Positions 14,013 through 27,475 of a stretch of DNA of 64,000 nt are shown here, piece by piece (within the stretch, counting starts at the first letter, position 1; each line of letters starts with the position of its first letter). Origin of the DNA: Crocodylus rhombifer (lineage: Eukaryota; Chordata; Crocodylia; Crocodylidae); NCBI GenBank assembly GCA_038503035.1, contig JAVSML010001088.1, positions 527,196 through 591,195 of the forward strand, written 5' to 3'. A program made the position numbers and the translations under genes. The notes under the pieces are model-generated. The model ran no database searches. It was given only the letters and a program-made list of their open reading frames with translations, and had not been told where the DNA came from.

Positions 14013-17000
14013 ATACAGATGAAGTTAAAAGCTTCACCATATTTTCTGGTTTACTCAAACTCTTTGACCCCTATAGAGATACCAAATTTTGGACTAAGTT
14101 TTAAAATACAGTTCTATTCTGAAAAAAAATCAACTGTAATGTGTTATGATGTACCAAATGTATTCTTGCTCAATTATGTCCAGATCAAATTTGTTTAGGT
14201 TCAGAGTAAAATTTGGGTTAGATATTTTAGACAGTTCCAAGCTTACACATTTCCAGAAATCTGAAAGCAAAACTGAGTTTCTCCTTCATGGATCCCACCA
14301 CCAATAAAAAAAACCTATACACTCTAAGTAACACTCTAAGTAATGCCATTTGCTCAATACCAGTTGAATATAAAAGGTGCCATTTTTCATATCTTTTCAA
14401 AGCAGAACTAAATAAGGCTTTTAATTAGTTTTGTTTCTTATAAACATAGACATGGCACAAATGTAAGCTGTAACCGCTAACTCTAACATTGAGCGGAGGT
14501 ACATTTTAAAGTATAACCCTAATTCTGAACTGTGTGGCTGACCACTCACTCTCTAAAGGACAAATCTAATCTTTGGAACTAAATACACCCTTGGATTCTG
14601 AAGAACATATGACTCTGAAGAACACATACATCTGAAAAAACTCCTGTGTGTTTTAAGAGTACTTCTAACTGATGTTAAATAAAAGTTGCTGGATTTCTAA
14701 CAATCTATTCTTGATAGTATGATAGACAGCAGAGTAAATTTAGTACATACCTCATAGCCAGGGCTGACAGGGGACTGAGACAGGAAGTTGGAAAGAGGAA
14801 AAAGGAGAGCAAAGAATTGGGGGTGGGGGAAGGGGGAGGGAGAGACAGAAAACAATGTTATTTTTGAAGTAAGCATGGATGTTTTATCATTTTACACTAA
14901 GAGACTAACATATAGTAGAATATAAAAACAAAAATAATTATATTTTCAAATCGAGTTACTATTCAAAGGACACTAGGTTATATGACCTATTCTAAGATTT
15001 TCATATTCTTGTCATTTCTGTTTGGGTAATAGAATGAAAAAAAATGTTTAGATATGTAGGGCTAGATCTTTTAAGTTGCATTTAAAAGTAGCCTACAATA
15101 AACTGTGAATTCAAATAATTTAAATGCCTTATGAGATGATGTTGATGCAAGTACCCACACATTGGGAAATTAAGGATCTCTCAGAGATCAGAATGTATTT
15201 GCAATGTTTTATATGTTTAAAATGCAGTGGCAAAAGGACAAGTAAAACATCATGGTGTGGCTCCATATTTATCATGTTTCTAAGATTTCCATGGCAAATA
15301 TATTTATTTTACAAGAAAAAAGACATTCTTTCCATCTAATAGTTGTGTAAACAAAGTTTACTATCTCTGACTAAAGCTGCTCTCTTTCTGGTCCACATAA
15401 CTCCAATAATAAAGATTCTGAAATCATTACTTAGTTAACGATTCTGTTTATAACACATTTCCAGGAAGCCTCTCTCCCATTCAGCTCCGTTGGCTCTTCA
15501 GTAAAATGTAGTTACATTTTTGTTGATCAGCAAAGTAAGCAGAACTGACTGAACAAACTTTCTCAGTAAAAAATGCTGTCTTAATTCTTTCACTGCTACC
15601 AACAAGAAGAGGAGGAACTCTAGGCAAGGCTCTTGAGAAATTAAGCCAACTGAATTTGATTGAGAACAAAGTATTAGAGACAATGTTGAATGTTCTGCGA
15701 AAATAAATTATGCTACCATTTTCTGTAGACCTGCAGCCACAGTTTTTCATATATACATTTTATGCATGCATTTTTCTCACACAAATCTGAGCATGCAAAA
15801 ATATGGAGTTTTACATCCATGTTAGATATTTATATACCTGTTTTTTGTGTTCAAATTATTTATCTTATTTTAACAGTCTCCACATATGGTCTGCATGAAA
15901 TAGAAAAATTCAGTCTGTGGTCAGCATTTAAGGGTACATGCAAACATTCGTTGCACCCAGTCTAGGGTTAGTTAGGTGACTAGATTGAGAGGCAGCCAGT
16001 CTGTTAAACTGGGAGTGGAGTGGACAGCCCAAGGCAAATTACTTTTGGTGGGGGTAGAGGCTTGTGGGATTTGGGGGCTTTGGCGGTCCATGGAGGGTCT
16101 GGTGAGTCTACAATAGGGTAGCCGGGGGGGGATAAAAATAGCCCAGTCAGGGTTGAAGGGAGTAAGAACTGCATAGTTCTGGTCTTTTCCAAGCCCCAGG
16201 CCTATGTCTAAATGGGTACAGGAGTTTGCTAGATCAGGTTACCTCCTTTGTAGCTCAGGTAATCCCTTAAATTAGTTCACCTTCTGAGATGAACTAATTT
16301 AGATCAAGCATGCCATTTTATGCCTGATATGTGCCCTGTGAGTGCCTGCCCAAGTGTAGGTCAATCTAAATGTAAAGCTCTTATGTATCCTAAATGCCTC
16401 CAACATTAATCCATACAAAGTAAATCTTATCATTTAATTAAAAAACCAACAAAATAAATATAATTAAGAACCTGGAAAGGCAAAGGTTATACAGCAGTTA
16501 AAATCACCTGTTTCTTTAAAGACAATCCTAACTTGATCTAACTGACCAATTACTGCTGTCCCATCCAGACCTATTTTTATGAGCTTGATATTACACCTAT
16601 AGAAATAAAAGGCATTTGGCCTGTTGAAAATACTGGTCCAGAATGGAGTCTTTATGGTTATGTTTATATGCTGGTGATTCAATTCCATGTAATAATAAAA
16701 ATAAATTATAAGTTCTTTGCGACTGCACCTTCCATTGTGTTGGTAGAACATCTAGAATAACATAGCCTAATCCCTTTGGTTGCTGCCACAATATAAAGTA
16801 AAGTAAAACTTATCTCAGAAACACTGCAGAAGAAATTAATCCAAACAAGGCATTTGAATGAGAATAAAGAATGATATTTATGTACATAAAAAAGAAGAAA
16901 GCAGGAAAAATTGCTCAAGTAAAAACTAGGGATCTTCTTCAACATAGTTTTACCTCTGTAAGAAAAGGAAAATCAGAAAGTTATTCATTTAATTTCTCAG

Positions 17001-17259
17001 TGTTAAGCTTGTGGCCTGCTAGTCACTACAATTTTTTTTCACTTTCCCCACATGCATGTCCTACATATATGACATTCTGAATAACTTTTGTAAGAAAAGG
17101 ACAGCCTGATAGAAGTTAGTGATTGCTAAAGAAAAAAAATAGAGAAAATTATATATACACTGTCGTTTGGCATGAAGCCTATCACATTTCTCCACTGTGA
17201 TGGTCACACTGATGACTCTGACTTTTCCAGAGGATTAAAAAATATTAAATAGCAGGGCA

Positions 17260-17545
17260 ATGTGTTACTAATATAGGCCACACCTTGTGACCCAGTAGGC
17301 ACCATGGGCCAGTGATAGTGGGCACAGGCTGCAGTGATAAAGAACAGCCCTTTGCAGAGCCTGGAGAAGCCAGAGGTAGTTGGTGCCATTAGAAAAACCC
17401 AAACCAATTCAAACAGCTGGGGACTGGTGCATCCTTAGTAAAATGCGAACCAGGTTGGGCCTTTGCAGGACTTGCAATCCTTTTGCAAGCTGGATCCAAC
17501 CTATGGGCAAAAGGTGCTGACCCTTGTTAAATAGTGTTGCAGATG
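17260..17545. mobile_element. Possible hAT-like element remnant
   Basis: Contains CTGGATCCAACCTATGGGC and AAAAGGTGCTGACCC near the right side, like the ends of the GGGGTGTCAAA/GGGGTGCTCA group, and GGCACCATGGGCCAGTG near the left. Boundaries are soft. Confidence 0.4.
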
Positions 17546-19005
17546 CTACCTATTGAATGTTTTAATGAGAATCCTGAAAGCTAAAGTATACCATGACTAG
17601 AACATAGTGAGTAATGGCAGCCTTGCAATCTCTGACCAAAAATTTAAAGTATTGTAGGTTGGCCACCAAACTCAAATTAGATGATAATTTTGAGTCATTA
17701 CTTAACTGAGCTGCATTTAGACTGATGGACTAAATGTCAAAGGCTCAGTGTTCTGTCACTAATCATGTGATCCATCATGCCTCCCAAAATTATTTGTAAT
17801 GAGTATCATAAATAACAATCATTCAAGATGTAGTTAGACACAAATAAAAATGAAAAACTGTTCTACACTTTCCACCATATGGTAGGTATTCAAAATTCAG
17901 CCCCAGGGTTGCACAACAAACACGTATTAATGCTTCTCTATCTGTTCTGGAGAAGCATCTTATCTTTTTAAATCCATATTGTCTCTTTTGGCAGTATCAT
18001 GGCTTGGAGCAATGTTAAGCTGTTTAACATTTCAGTAACATGGCAGTAATCATTTTTAATCATAGTTCTGGAAACAGAGCAGTGCCAAACTGCTTCTTAA
18101 TTTTATTTTTATTGATATTTATTTTATTGATATAGTTACAATCATAATTATCATACATATCAAAAATACATTTTTCAGAACCACGAAAATCTGTAGAAGG
18201 ATTTTTCTTGGTTGTTTTTTTGCAAAATTTGAGTACCCAGTTTATTTTAACTAGCATTCCATTAAAAATAACATATTTATAATGTTCATCTGAATTCCTA
18301 AGTATCTTAAGGCTAATGATAATTAGTAGTATCAGTACATAATCAGAGCTCATAGATGGTTTTGCTTGTATTTCAATGTCTTTTGTCATTTGCAATAAAA
18401 TTGTTAAGGCATGTCAGGTTTAATAAAACTAACATGTTAACTGAGAAGAAAACATGACATAGATTGTTCTCATCTGCTTCCACATTCTTTCTTTTGTTTT
18501 TAAATTGCAACGGTTTTAAACTTTTATTTAAGATTAGGTACATTTCTGTGTGCACATTGTAGCTTCTTAGCTATTAAAATATATTTGTTGCAACTTAAAT
18601 ATACAAATTTGCAAATATTTCTAGGACAAAGAATATATAGCAACACAACTTATTCTAATAATTAACATGTTGGTCTTAGAAAAGCCATTTCTGAGGTGAA
18701 TAATCACAATTAATATATTTACTACAAGCTGCAATTTAAGCAAAGAGTGGGCAACTCACCTGGGAACTTCCTTCACGTTATCAGTTTAAGTCAGACTCTC
18801 AGAGCTATTAAATCATTAGTTTTCTATTTATAATTAAAAAACATATTAGCTTCAAGATATATTCTAAATAAAAAGAAACCAAAACTATACCCTCTTTTCT
18901 ATTGCCATTGCTCATCTTTTTTTCAAGGTAAAGATTTCTCATTTAAAAGCAGTCATGTTTAGGTATGAAGTAACTGGTCCTGGTGCAATAAAAAAAAAAC
19001 CCTTA

Positions 19006-19063
19006 GATAGATTTTTCTTTCCTCAAAATGCACTGATAGATTTTTCTTTCCTCAAAATGCACT
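19006..19063. repeat. Perfect 29-bp tandem duplication
   Basis: GATAGATTTTTCTTTCCTCA plus AAATGCACT occurs at 19006-19034 and again, identical, at 19035-19063. Confidence 0.95.
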
Positions 19064-19499
19064 GAATCTTTCTGGAGATTTCAAGATGACAAAACACAAA
19101 ATGAGCAAATAAGCAAAACAAAGCAAAACCCAAAGGAAAAAGAAAACTTTTTCTGGCTTCAGAGCATTTTGTGATGGCTTTACAGAGATACAGTATTGTG
19201 AAGCTGATGAACCACCCTTGCATCAAGATTCCTCTCTAAACTCAGTCTAAAGCCAGACTTCTTTTCAAAACAAGATGCTTATGGAAAATGTCATTAAATG
19301 GAAAAAAAAGACAGGAAGTTGATCACACTATTCAGAATACTGGTCACACTGATGTTTGCTGTACAGCTGGAGGTTAAAACTCATTTGGCCTCATGAGCCA
19401 GATCCAAACTGCAAGCGACATCAGAAGCTCAAATCTCTGTGGCTGCTAGAGTTTCTGCATCAGTGAAGCCCTAGAACCCAGGGGGGTAAAATGGCCATC

Positions 19500-19556
19500 A
19501 CGCGCACGTGCCTGCACACGTGCACACAAACACACACACACACACACGCGCGCGTC
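19500..19556. repeat. (AC)n / CGCG alternating purine-pyrimidine tract
   Basis: CACGCGCACGTGCC, then ACACACACACAC and ACGCGCGCG. A long alternating purine-pyrimidine run. Confidence 0.9.
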
Positions 19557-19732
19557 CATTTCCCTGCCACTGATTTACTTAAACTCCCACATTCATCGAG
19601 TGTGGGGGGGAAGGGTGGCAAGTGGTAGCAGCATTAACCCTTTGGGTTCTAGAGCTGTGCTGCTGTGTTTGACATCCCTGCTCCACAGGAAGCACTGTGG
19701 TTCACGCTTTATGCAGGCTAAATACTTTATTA

Positions 19733-20049
19733 CAGTGATTATCAACTTCCTTAGACTTGAGGCACCCCTTGATATGCTTGACCCACCCTTTGGAAAAGGT
19801 AAGCTCTTCATTTTCATTTTTTTCTTGACTACGGAAAAGGAATAGAGCAACTCTTCTATTGCAAAGAACTCAGACCATAAAAGATCTGAATGTTTTAACA
19901 CTATGGATTCTTATTTGAAATCTCTGGGTTTATCTTCTGAATCGTGTTTTCCCACCATCAATACTAATATTGTGCATGGCACCCCTGGCACTGTTGAAAG
20001 GATCTGTAGATGCCCCAGGGTGATGCAGCACCCTGGTTGAGAATTGCTG
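19733..20049. mobile_element. Miniature hAT-like transposon (317 bp), Charlie-type ends
   Basis: Left end CAGTGATTATCAACTTCC; inverted right end GCAGCAATTCTCAACCAGG, both close to the Charlie-type CAGTGGTTCTCAACC pattern. Flanks CTTTATTA (19725-19732) and CTCTATCA (20050-20057) match at 6 of 8 with two C/T differences, consistent with an aged 8-bp duplication. Confidence 0.72.
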
Positions 20050-20198
20050 CTCTATCACCTTCACATGCATCATGGTGCACAGTTGCATAATGGAAATTTT
20101 TGACACACACAGTTTGAATTCTATTTTCACCTGTGGTAAAATGTGACTGTCTTGTACCTGTACCTACTGGAAGTGAAACAACAAAGGAGAATAGCTAG

Positions 20199-20335
20199 TA
20201 CCCATCACCTTTTAGACTGAAGCATTTAACCAAGTTGTAGGCCCTCTTCACCCAAGTGGAATTTGAACCTAAATCTTTCACTTTTCAGGAAAGTGCCCCA
20301 ACCAGCATGATACCAGCTAGATCTTGGGTAGGATG
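20199..20335 (-). mobile_element. tRNA-derived SINE-like element
   Basis: Minus strand: CTGGTATCATGCTGGTTGGG, CACTTTCCTGAAAAGTGAAA, then the B-box-like GGTTCAAATTCC. The layout (A-box region with GGTTGGGGCACT, an anticodon-like CCTGAAAAG, then B box) is that of a tRNA-head SINE. A poly-A tail and duplication are not clear. Confidence 0.6.
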
Positions 20336-21028
20336 ACTAAAGTTATATGCATGATTGGGCAATTCTATTCTGCCAGGACACATACACAGCCAAAGTGCAT
20401 TATACTGATCATGTGCAGAATGGGAGAACAGATCAAGGATAGCTACACAGAATCCCAAACTATGCATGAGTGCCAAAAACTGCAGTTATGCACCTGCCAT
20501 TTATGCATATGAGGCTGAAACAGGATTGGGCCCAAAGTGTGCACGCACACACAGAGAAACAAAAATGATCAGGTTTCTGAGATCCCTTTTTACATGTTCT
20601 AATTAAGTTTTTAAGTCTTTTCTTTTTCTATACTACAAATCAATATATATGCTTTTTGGCACACAAGAAATTTGGTTTCCAGTTCTGAAGGAAGTATGTT
20701 TGTCATATTATTTCTTCTACTTTCCCTGTGCTAATCCTTCCAGCTTTGACCGCTTATCAGTAACTACATCAGAACTGGACCCTCAAATACCACAACCTTT
20801 CACAAATAGGTTATTATTAACTGCATTAAGTCTCTAGGGGAAGCAAACTTGACGCATGAGCTAGTACACATTTAGACAGTGATCTTCTTGTTATGATAAA
20901 GCAAAATTTGTATCATTTACATATACTGATTCTCAACAAGTCTGACAGGAAAAAAATCCTTAAATGTTGTGTTTCATTCTTTTCTCAACGACAACGTATA
21001 GTATTTTCATGATTAGCGAATACCGTAC

Positions 21029-21189
21029 CAGAAGGGCCTCATCTGGTGTGCTAGGTGAGGGTTCTGCAGACACTGTCCGAATAGTGCTGACTCCTGTTAA
21101 GGAAACATTTGAGAGTCGTCTTTTACGTACACCGCTGCAGTTGTTAGGGATTTTAAATGCACATCTCTTATGGTAGTTTAGACCACATC
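21029..21189 (-). CDS. PRKD1: PRKD1 exon encoding C1a C-terminus and regulatory linker
   Basis: The translation runs [19 protein letters not shown], then [19 protein letters not shown] and [15 protein letters not shown]. The first segment supplies the last zinc ligands of C1a (CGLNYHKRC and the final NNC). The second is the basic linker that holds the 14-3-3 binding serines known in human PKD1 (S205, S208, S219, S223); all four align to serines here. The linker has the same length as in human, with a few substitutions (V for S218, P for L222, and changes in the PSTPDEALL stretch). The exon is 161 bp, enters in phase 1, leaves in phase 0, with acceptor TTTTCAG and donor CTG|GTACGG. The donor is weaker than consensus but still GT. 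It is separated from the C1a exon by a 1.9 kb intron holding a hAT-like element. Confidence 0.95.
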
Positions 21190-23291
<2,102 letters not shown>

Positions 23292-23604
23292 TTAAGTTAT
23301 TATCAATATGTATCATTCAGTGATATTTTATCATAAAAGATACCTTTAGTCATTTGGCAAATGAATACACCTTTTATTCACTTAGAATATCATTTATGGA
23401 AGGAAAGGTTGATAAGCAATATAAAGTGTGTTTTTGTAAATTTGCGTCAAACATCTATACTTGCTTTATATTGTACTGCTTGGAATATAGCTAATCACTA
23501 GTGAAGCCCTATTATAAAAGCTGTTTTTCCAATCTGCATATTTCTTTTTCCAGAAGAACATGTTAACAACCCTCACATGTGCATTACTTTATTAATTGTG
23601 TTTA

Positions 23605-23758
23605 TTGCTGCTGAACCTCAGGGCTAAGCAGGAATGGGGCCTCATTTTCCTAAGCACTGTACACACGGAGAGAAGGAGACTGTATGTGGCTTGAAGAGCT
23701 CACAATCTATGTAGAGAAGACAACCAGGTGATGGAGGTGATTGAAAGGGAGGGAAAAG
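23605..23758. repeat. Ancient amniote-type interspersed repeat fragment
   Basis: CTAAGCACTGTACACACGGA, GAGAAGGAGACTG and AAGAGCTCACAATCTATGTA resemble a widely conserved amniote repeat (pattern: ..GCACTGTACAAAC..GACAGTCCCTG..AGAGCTTACAATCTAA). Family name not certain. Confidence 0.45.
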
Positions 23759-23760
23759 GG

Positions 23761-25178
23761 GTATGGCACCAAATAGTGAACAATGTGATGGTGAATGTTA
23801 GTTCTGCAATTTTTGTAGGTGGGTGCAGGTAGGAAGAAGGACGTCACAGGGCGGGGGCCCAGAAGCGGCCGCGATCTCTCCTGGCACCCCCTACCGTGTC
23901 AAGTGGGTGTCTACGCACCCTCATTATCTCACCCGCCACGTCTTGCTGGAAAATATTATAAAAGGGAGGCTGCCTTTTACCCTCTTGCACAGTACCCTTT
24001 TGTGTACTCCCGCCAGTACCCCGTCTCCTGATGATTCAGTGCACTTCCGCCGTAGGGCTATGCATGGCTTCTACCACCCCTAATACCATGCCCCAAGCCT
24101 CTCAGTTGTCCCAGACGTTGTTGAGTCTATTATCTCCTCTTGGCGGCCCTCTCCGGGGCCTCTCCCCATACACTTGCCCTCTCTGGGCCCCTACCCGTAC
24201 GCTCGCCCTCCCTCGGGCCTTCTTATTCCTGTGCGCCCTCCCTCGGGCTTCTACCCATACTCTCGCCTTCTCTGGGCCTCTACCCATACGCTCACCCTCC
24301 CTTGGGCCTTTTTATTCCTATGCCTTCTTAGTCCTATGCGCCCTCCCTCGGGCCTTCTTATTCCTGTGCACCCTCCCTCGGGCCTTCTTATTCCTGTGCG
24401 CTCGCCCTTCTCCGGGCTTCTTATTCCAGTACGCCTTCCCTGCGGCTTATCCCAATCCGAATACCAAATCGCCCTCCCTGGGGCTTATCCTGATCCAAAT
24501 GCCAAATCACCCTCCCTGGGGCTTTACTCATGCCCACGCCCACACTGGGGCCTTGCTCGCGTGATTCCCGCCCACACTGGGGCCTATGTACCTCACGCTC
24601 CCTGCGCTCGGAGCTCAGGTGGCCATAGCCGTGCCTGGCCCCCAGACCCGCCTTCCCGGGTCACTCACCTGCACTGGGCTCCTCGCCCCACACAACACTG
24701 CCCCACTGGGGCTGGGGTCTATGCAACTCCAAAACGCAGCACCCTTTCTGGTGCCAGGAACCCCCACACTACTGGGGAGCTCCCCTGAGGCCTCCTCCAA
24801 CCCCTACAGCCTCACCCGGTCCTCTGGTGTAACAATAAACAAAACCCATAAGCCAATCGGCTGCAACACAAACTTAAGCCTCCTGGCCAAACTCTAACCC
24901 TAAGCCCTCAGGCTCATCAACATTACCATCCCGGACAGGGGTTCCTCTGCCTGGTATTCTCCTCCTAAGCTACTCAGGTCCTCAGGCTTCTCATGCTCTG
25001 CTCACTCCCACAGAGCTCTATCTTCCACAGCTGCCAGAGGGGAACTGCCTACTTCCTCAGCCCAGGCTGTTTATATGGGCCAGGCCCTGCCCCCTTCCAG
25101 TCAGCTGACCTCTGGGGTTGCCCTGGCAACCCCCCCACCTGTCCTTTATTAGGAGCAGGCACTTTAGTGCCTGTGACA
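23761..25178 (-). mobile_element. LTR element C (minus strand) with internal minisatellite
   Basis: On the minus strand the element opens TGTCACAGGCACTAAAGTGC at 25178, where CAGGCACT and AGTGCCTG form a perfect 8-bp stem. A TATA-like CATATAAAC follows about 106 bp in. A ~38-bp GC-rich tandem array occupies about 24140-24560. Near the 3' end is a block shared with elements A and B (GGCAGCCTCCC, then TTTTCCAGCAAGACGTGGCG). The 3' limit is uncertain; AAGGG on both sides (23756-23760 and 25179-25183) is a possible 5-bp target duplication, but the end is then not a clean CA. No gag or pol reading frame is present. Confidence 0.65.
24140..24560. repeat. GC-rich minisatellite inside LTR element C
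   Basis: Degenerate tandem units of ~36-39 bp built on CCCTCCCTCGGGCCTTCTTA and CCTCTACCCATACGCTC. It produces open frames in all plus-strand phases, which are not genes. Confidence 0.85.
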
Positions 25179-25250
25179 AAGGGATAAGATAAATGGAAGG
25201 ACCATCTGAATTCTCTGGTTGGGCTGGTTCTGCAGAGTGAAGTCAGCCAG

Positions 25251-25988
25251 GCTAGGGACAGACATTCAAAAAGCCTGAGGCTGACTTGATTCAGTCTTTG
25301 CAGGTTAGTCTAATCTGGCTAAGCTAAACCAGTTTGCAACTGTAAAGACATCTCCCCTGGACTGAAAAAATGTAGACATATGCCTGCAGTGGCTTAGGCT
25401 AGAAGCCGGGGAGGAGTGTGAGTGCTAAAACAGCCCTTCTTTCCCTTCCATAGTGCTGAGCTGAGGGGGGTGTGGCCATGATCCAGCAGGATGCTCTGAT
25501 TAGGGAGGGGTTCCCCACCCCTCTCGCTGTTGATAACAGAGCTTTAGTTACACAGCAAGAAGTTACACAGGGAGTTGTTAGCATTTGTCAGCCATCAGCA
25601 AAAAAAAGCAGGCAGTGGTAATGGGATGTGGGAGGGGGGGTGGAGCAGGAGGAACCCAGGCAGATGTCTGTAGCCTCTGCCAAAGCTCCAGCCAGGGAGC
25701 AGACGGGCAGGACCAGCTCTGCTGTGGAGCAGAGAACCCATCCCAGAGAGCATACCAGGATGCTGGAGAACTCTGGTTTAACTTAAACCAGGAAGGGGTT
25801 TAGGACAGACACTGCATAATGGTTTGATTTAAATCAGTTAAGTCTGATACTACATTCAACCAAGTTTATCTCAAACTGGTTTCAGCCATTCTCAAACTGG
25901 TTAATGAACACTAAACATCTGCTCTGTTACAGGTTTAAAACATTTTGTGATCTCTTAAACTGCTTTATGTGTAATGTCTGTCCCTAGC
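25251..25988 (+). mobile_element. GGCTAGGGACAG family copy 2, full length
   Basis: Best copy for defining the family: left end GGCTAGGGACAGACATT (from 25250) and the right end is its inverse, AATGTCTGTCCCTAGCC, a perfect 17-bp terminal inverted repeat. Total ~740 bp. The middle is GC-rich. No transposase frame, so non-autonomous. Confidence 0.88.
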
Positions 25989-26448
25989 CTCTGTGCTTCT
26001 TATCCTACCAACTGAAGTCTCTGGCTTTATAAAACTTAATTTTTATTACATATAAAAATATTTACCTAGAATTTTTTATATTTTATATTACTTTAAGCAC
26101 CGTCATCAACATTTAGAGGTGTGATTGTCTGACAAGCTTTCAAAAAGGTCAGATGTGATACTTGTTATATTCATCTAGATATATTAAGATTCCTTTTGAT
26201 GCAGTATGATAAACATTGTCTCTACTGTTTTAATAGTTTCTCAACATAGAGAAAGAGTAGCATATTGAATGATAAATTAGAAAGGACTTTAATTGCATTT
26301 CAGGTTATACTGCAAAACACTTCCAGCATTAGACAATAGGATATATCAATGCTAAGACATGGTGCATATATCCACTGAAGCTGTGGATAAAACAGATAAA
26401 ATGAAACTGGATAAAAAAATTACAGATTATGTGTGGTATCGTTTGCTG

Positions 26449-26805
26449 TAACTTGTCAAACATACAGCCTGCAGGCCAGATCTGAACCATGAAGCCATGT
26501 TACCTGACCTGGTAGGTGGCTACTAGGGCTGGAATTCAAAGGCAGGGTGAATGGGGGCAGGGTAAATCAAGGGTACAGAGCCCTGTTGGGGATGTGTTTT
26601 AGCAGTAGGGGTTGAGAGATGGCTGCATTAATCCCTGTGGCTTCCTGAAGCTGCTTGCCCTGCTGCTACCAGTCACCTCACCACCACAGATGGATCCAGA
26701 TCTGGTCCCTCAGGAGGCTCATAGTTCAGATTCAGCCTCTAAGAAGCCCCACAGTCTGCATCTGGCCCAGGGCACCAGTGAGTTTGACAACCTTGACTTA
26801 TCTTA
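26449..26805. mobile_element. hAT-like miniature transposon, TTGTCAAAC ends
   Basis: Left ACTTGTCAAACATACAGCC, with CTGCAGGCCAGATCTGAAC; inverted right AGGTTGTCAAACTCACTGG with GGGCCAGATGC. Related by end sequence to the piece at 536-996. Target duplication not identified. Confidence 0.55.
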
Positions 26806-27475
26806 TAGTAAGTGTCATGCATGATCTTTTTCTTGTCAATATCTTCCATTCTGAAAGAATAATTTTTGGAAAGGAAGTATACAAACACCCATCAACGTAA
26901 CTGCAAAAATATATAATTCAATATAAAATTCATCAACAGGTCCAAAATTAGTGTATCTTGATTGAAGATAATTTTAAAACCAACCTTTCCAGTCCTGCAA
27001 CTTTTACCACTCAGTTATTGAAATAGCTATAATAGTTAAGTTATTTTGAGACTGGCTTAAACAATAGAATAGATAGCTACAGTCTCTTAAGAAGTTTTGG
27101 CTTAAGAAAGTCACTGCTAAGACTTTTGCTGACTTTTATTTGAATCAGAGCTGTGCTGGCCTTACTGCAAATGTGGGAGTGAATACCTGAAGGATCAGGG
27201 AAAGGATTGTAAATAATATTGTAAAAATATAAACACAGAGCAATTGCACAAAAGACAAAGCCCTGGAAGTATGAACAAAATGGTGCATATAGATTTAAGT
27301 TATGCAAGTAAAAATTCAGCCAAAAACATCTTTGGATGCTTGGTTTGCGTGTATACAAAAGGCAGTGCCATAGTAAAATATGTAACTAATTAAGGTAATT
27401 GTGACCTAACTAATTAGGTATTTCATTTACAGAGGCTATGGAGACAAGACCTATAGAAAACAGATTATATCTATC

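Noticed and set aside
24031..24788. Long plus-strand frames of 177 and 204 codons
   Set aside because: They are reading frames through the minisatellite of LTR element C; all phases stay open because the repeat lacks stops.
24890..24910. Telomere-like CTAACCCTAAGCCC
   Set aside because: Less than two TTAGGG-type units, so not an interstitial telomere.
27077..27358. Candidate upstream PRKD1 exon (93-codon minus frame)
   Set aside because: The translation does not match the PRKD1 N-terminal region and has no flanking acceptor and donor in phase.
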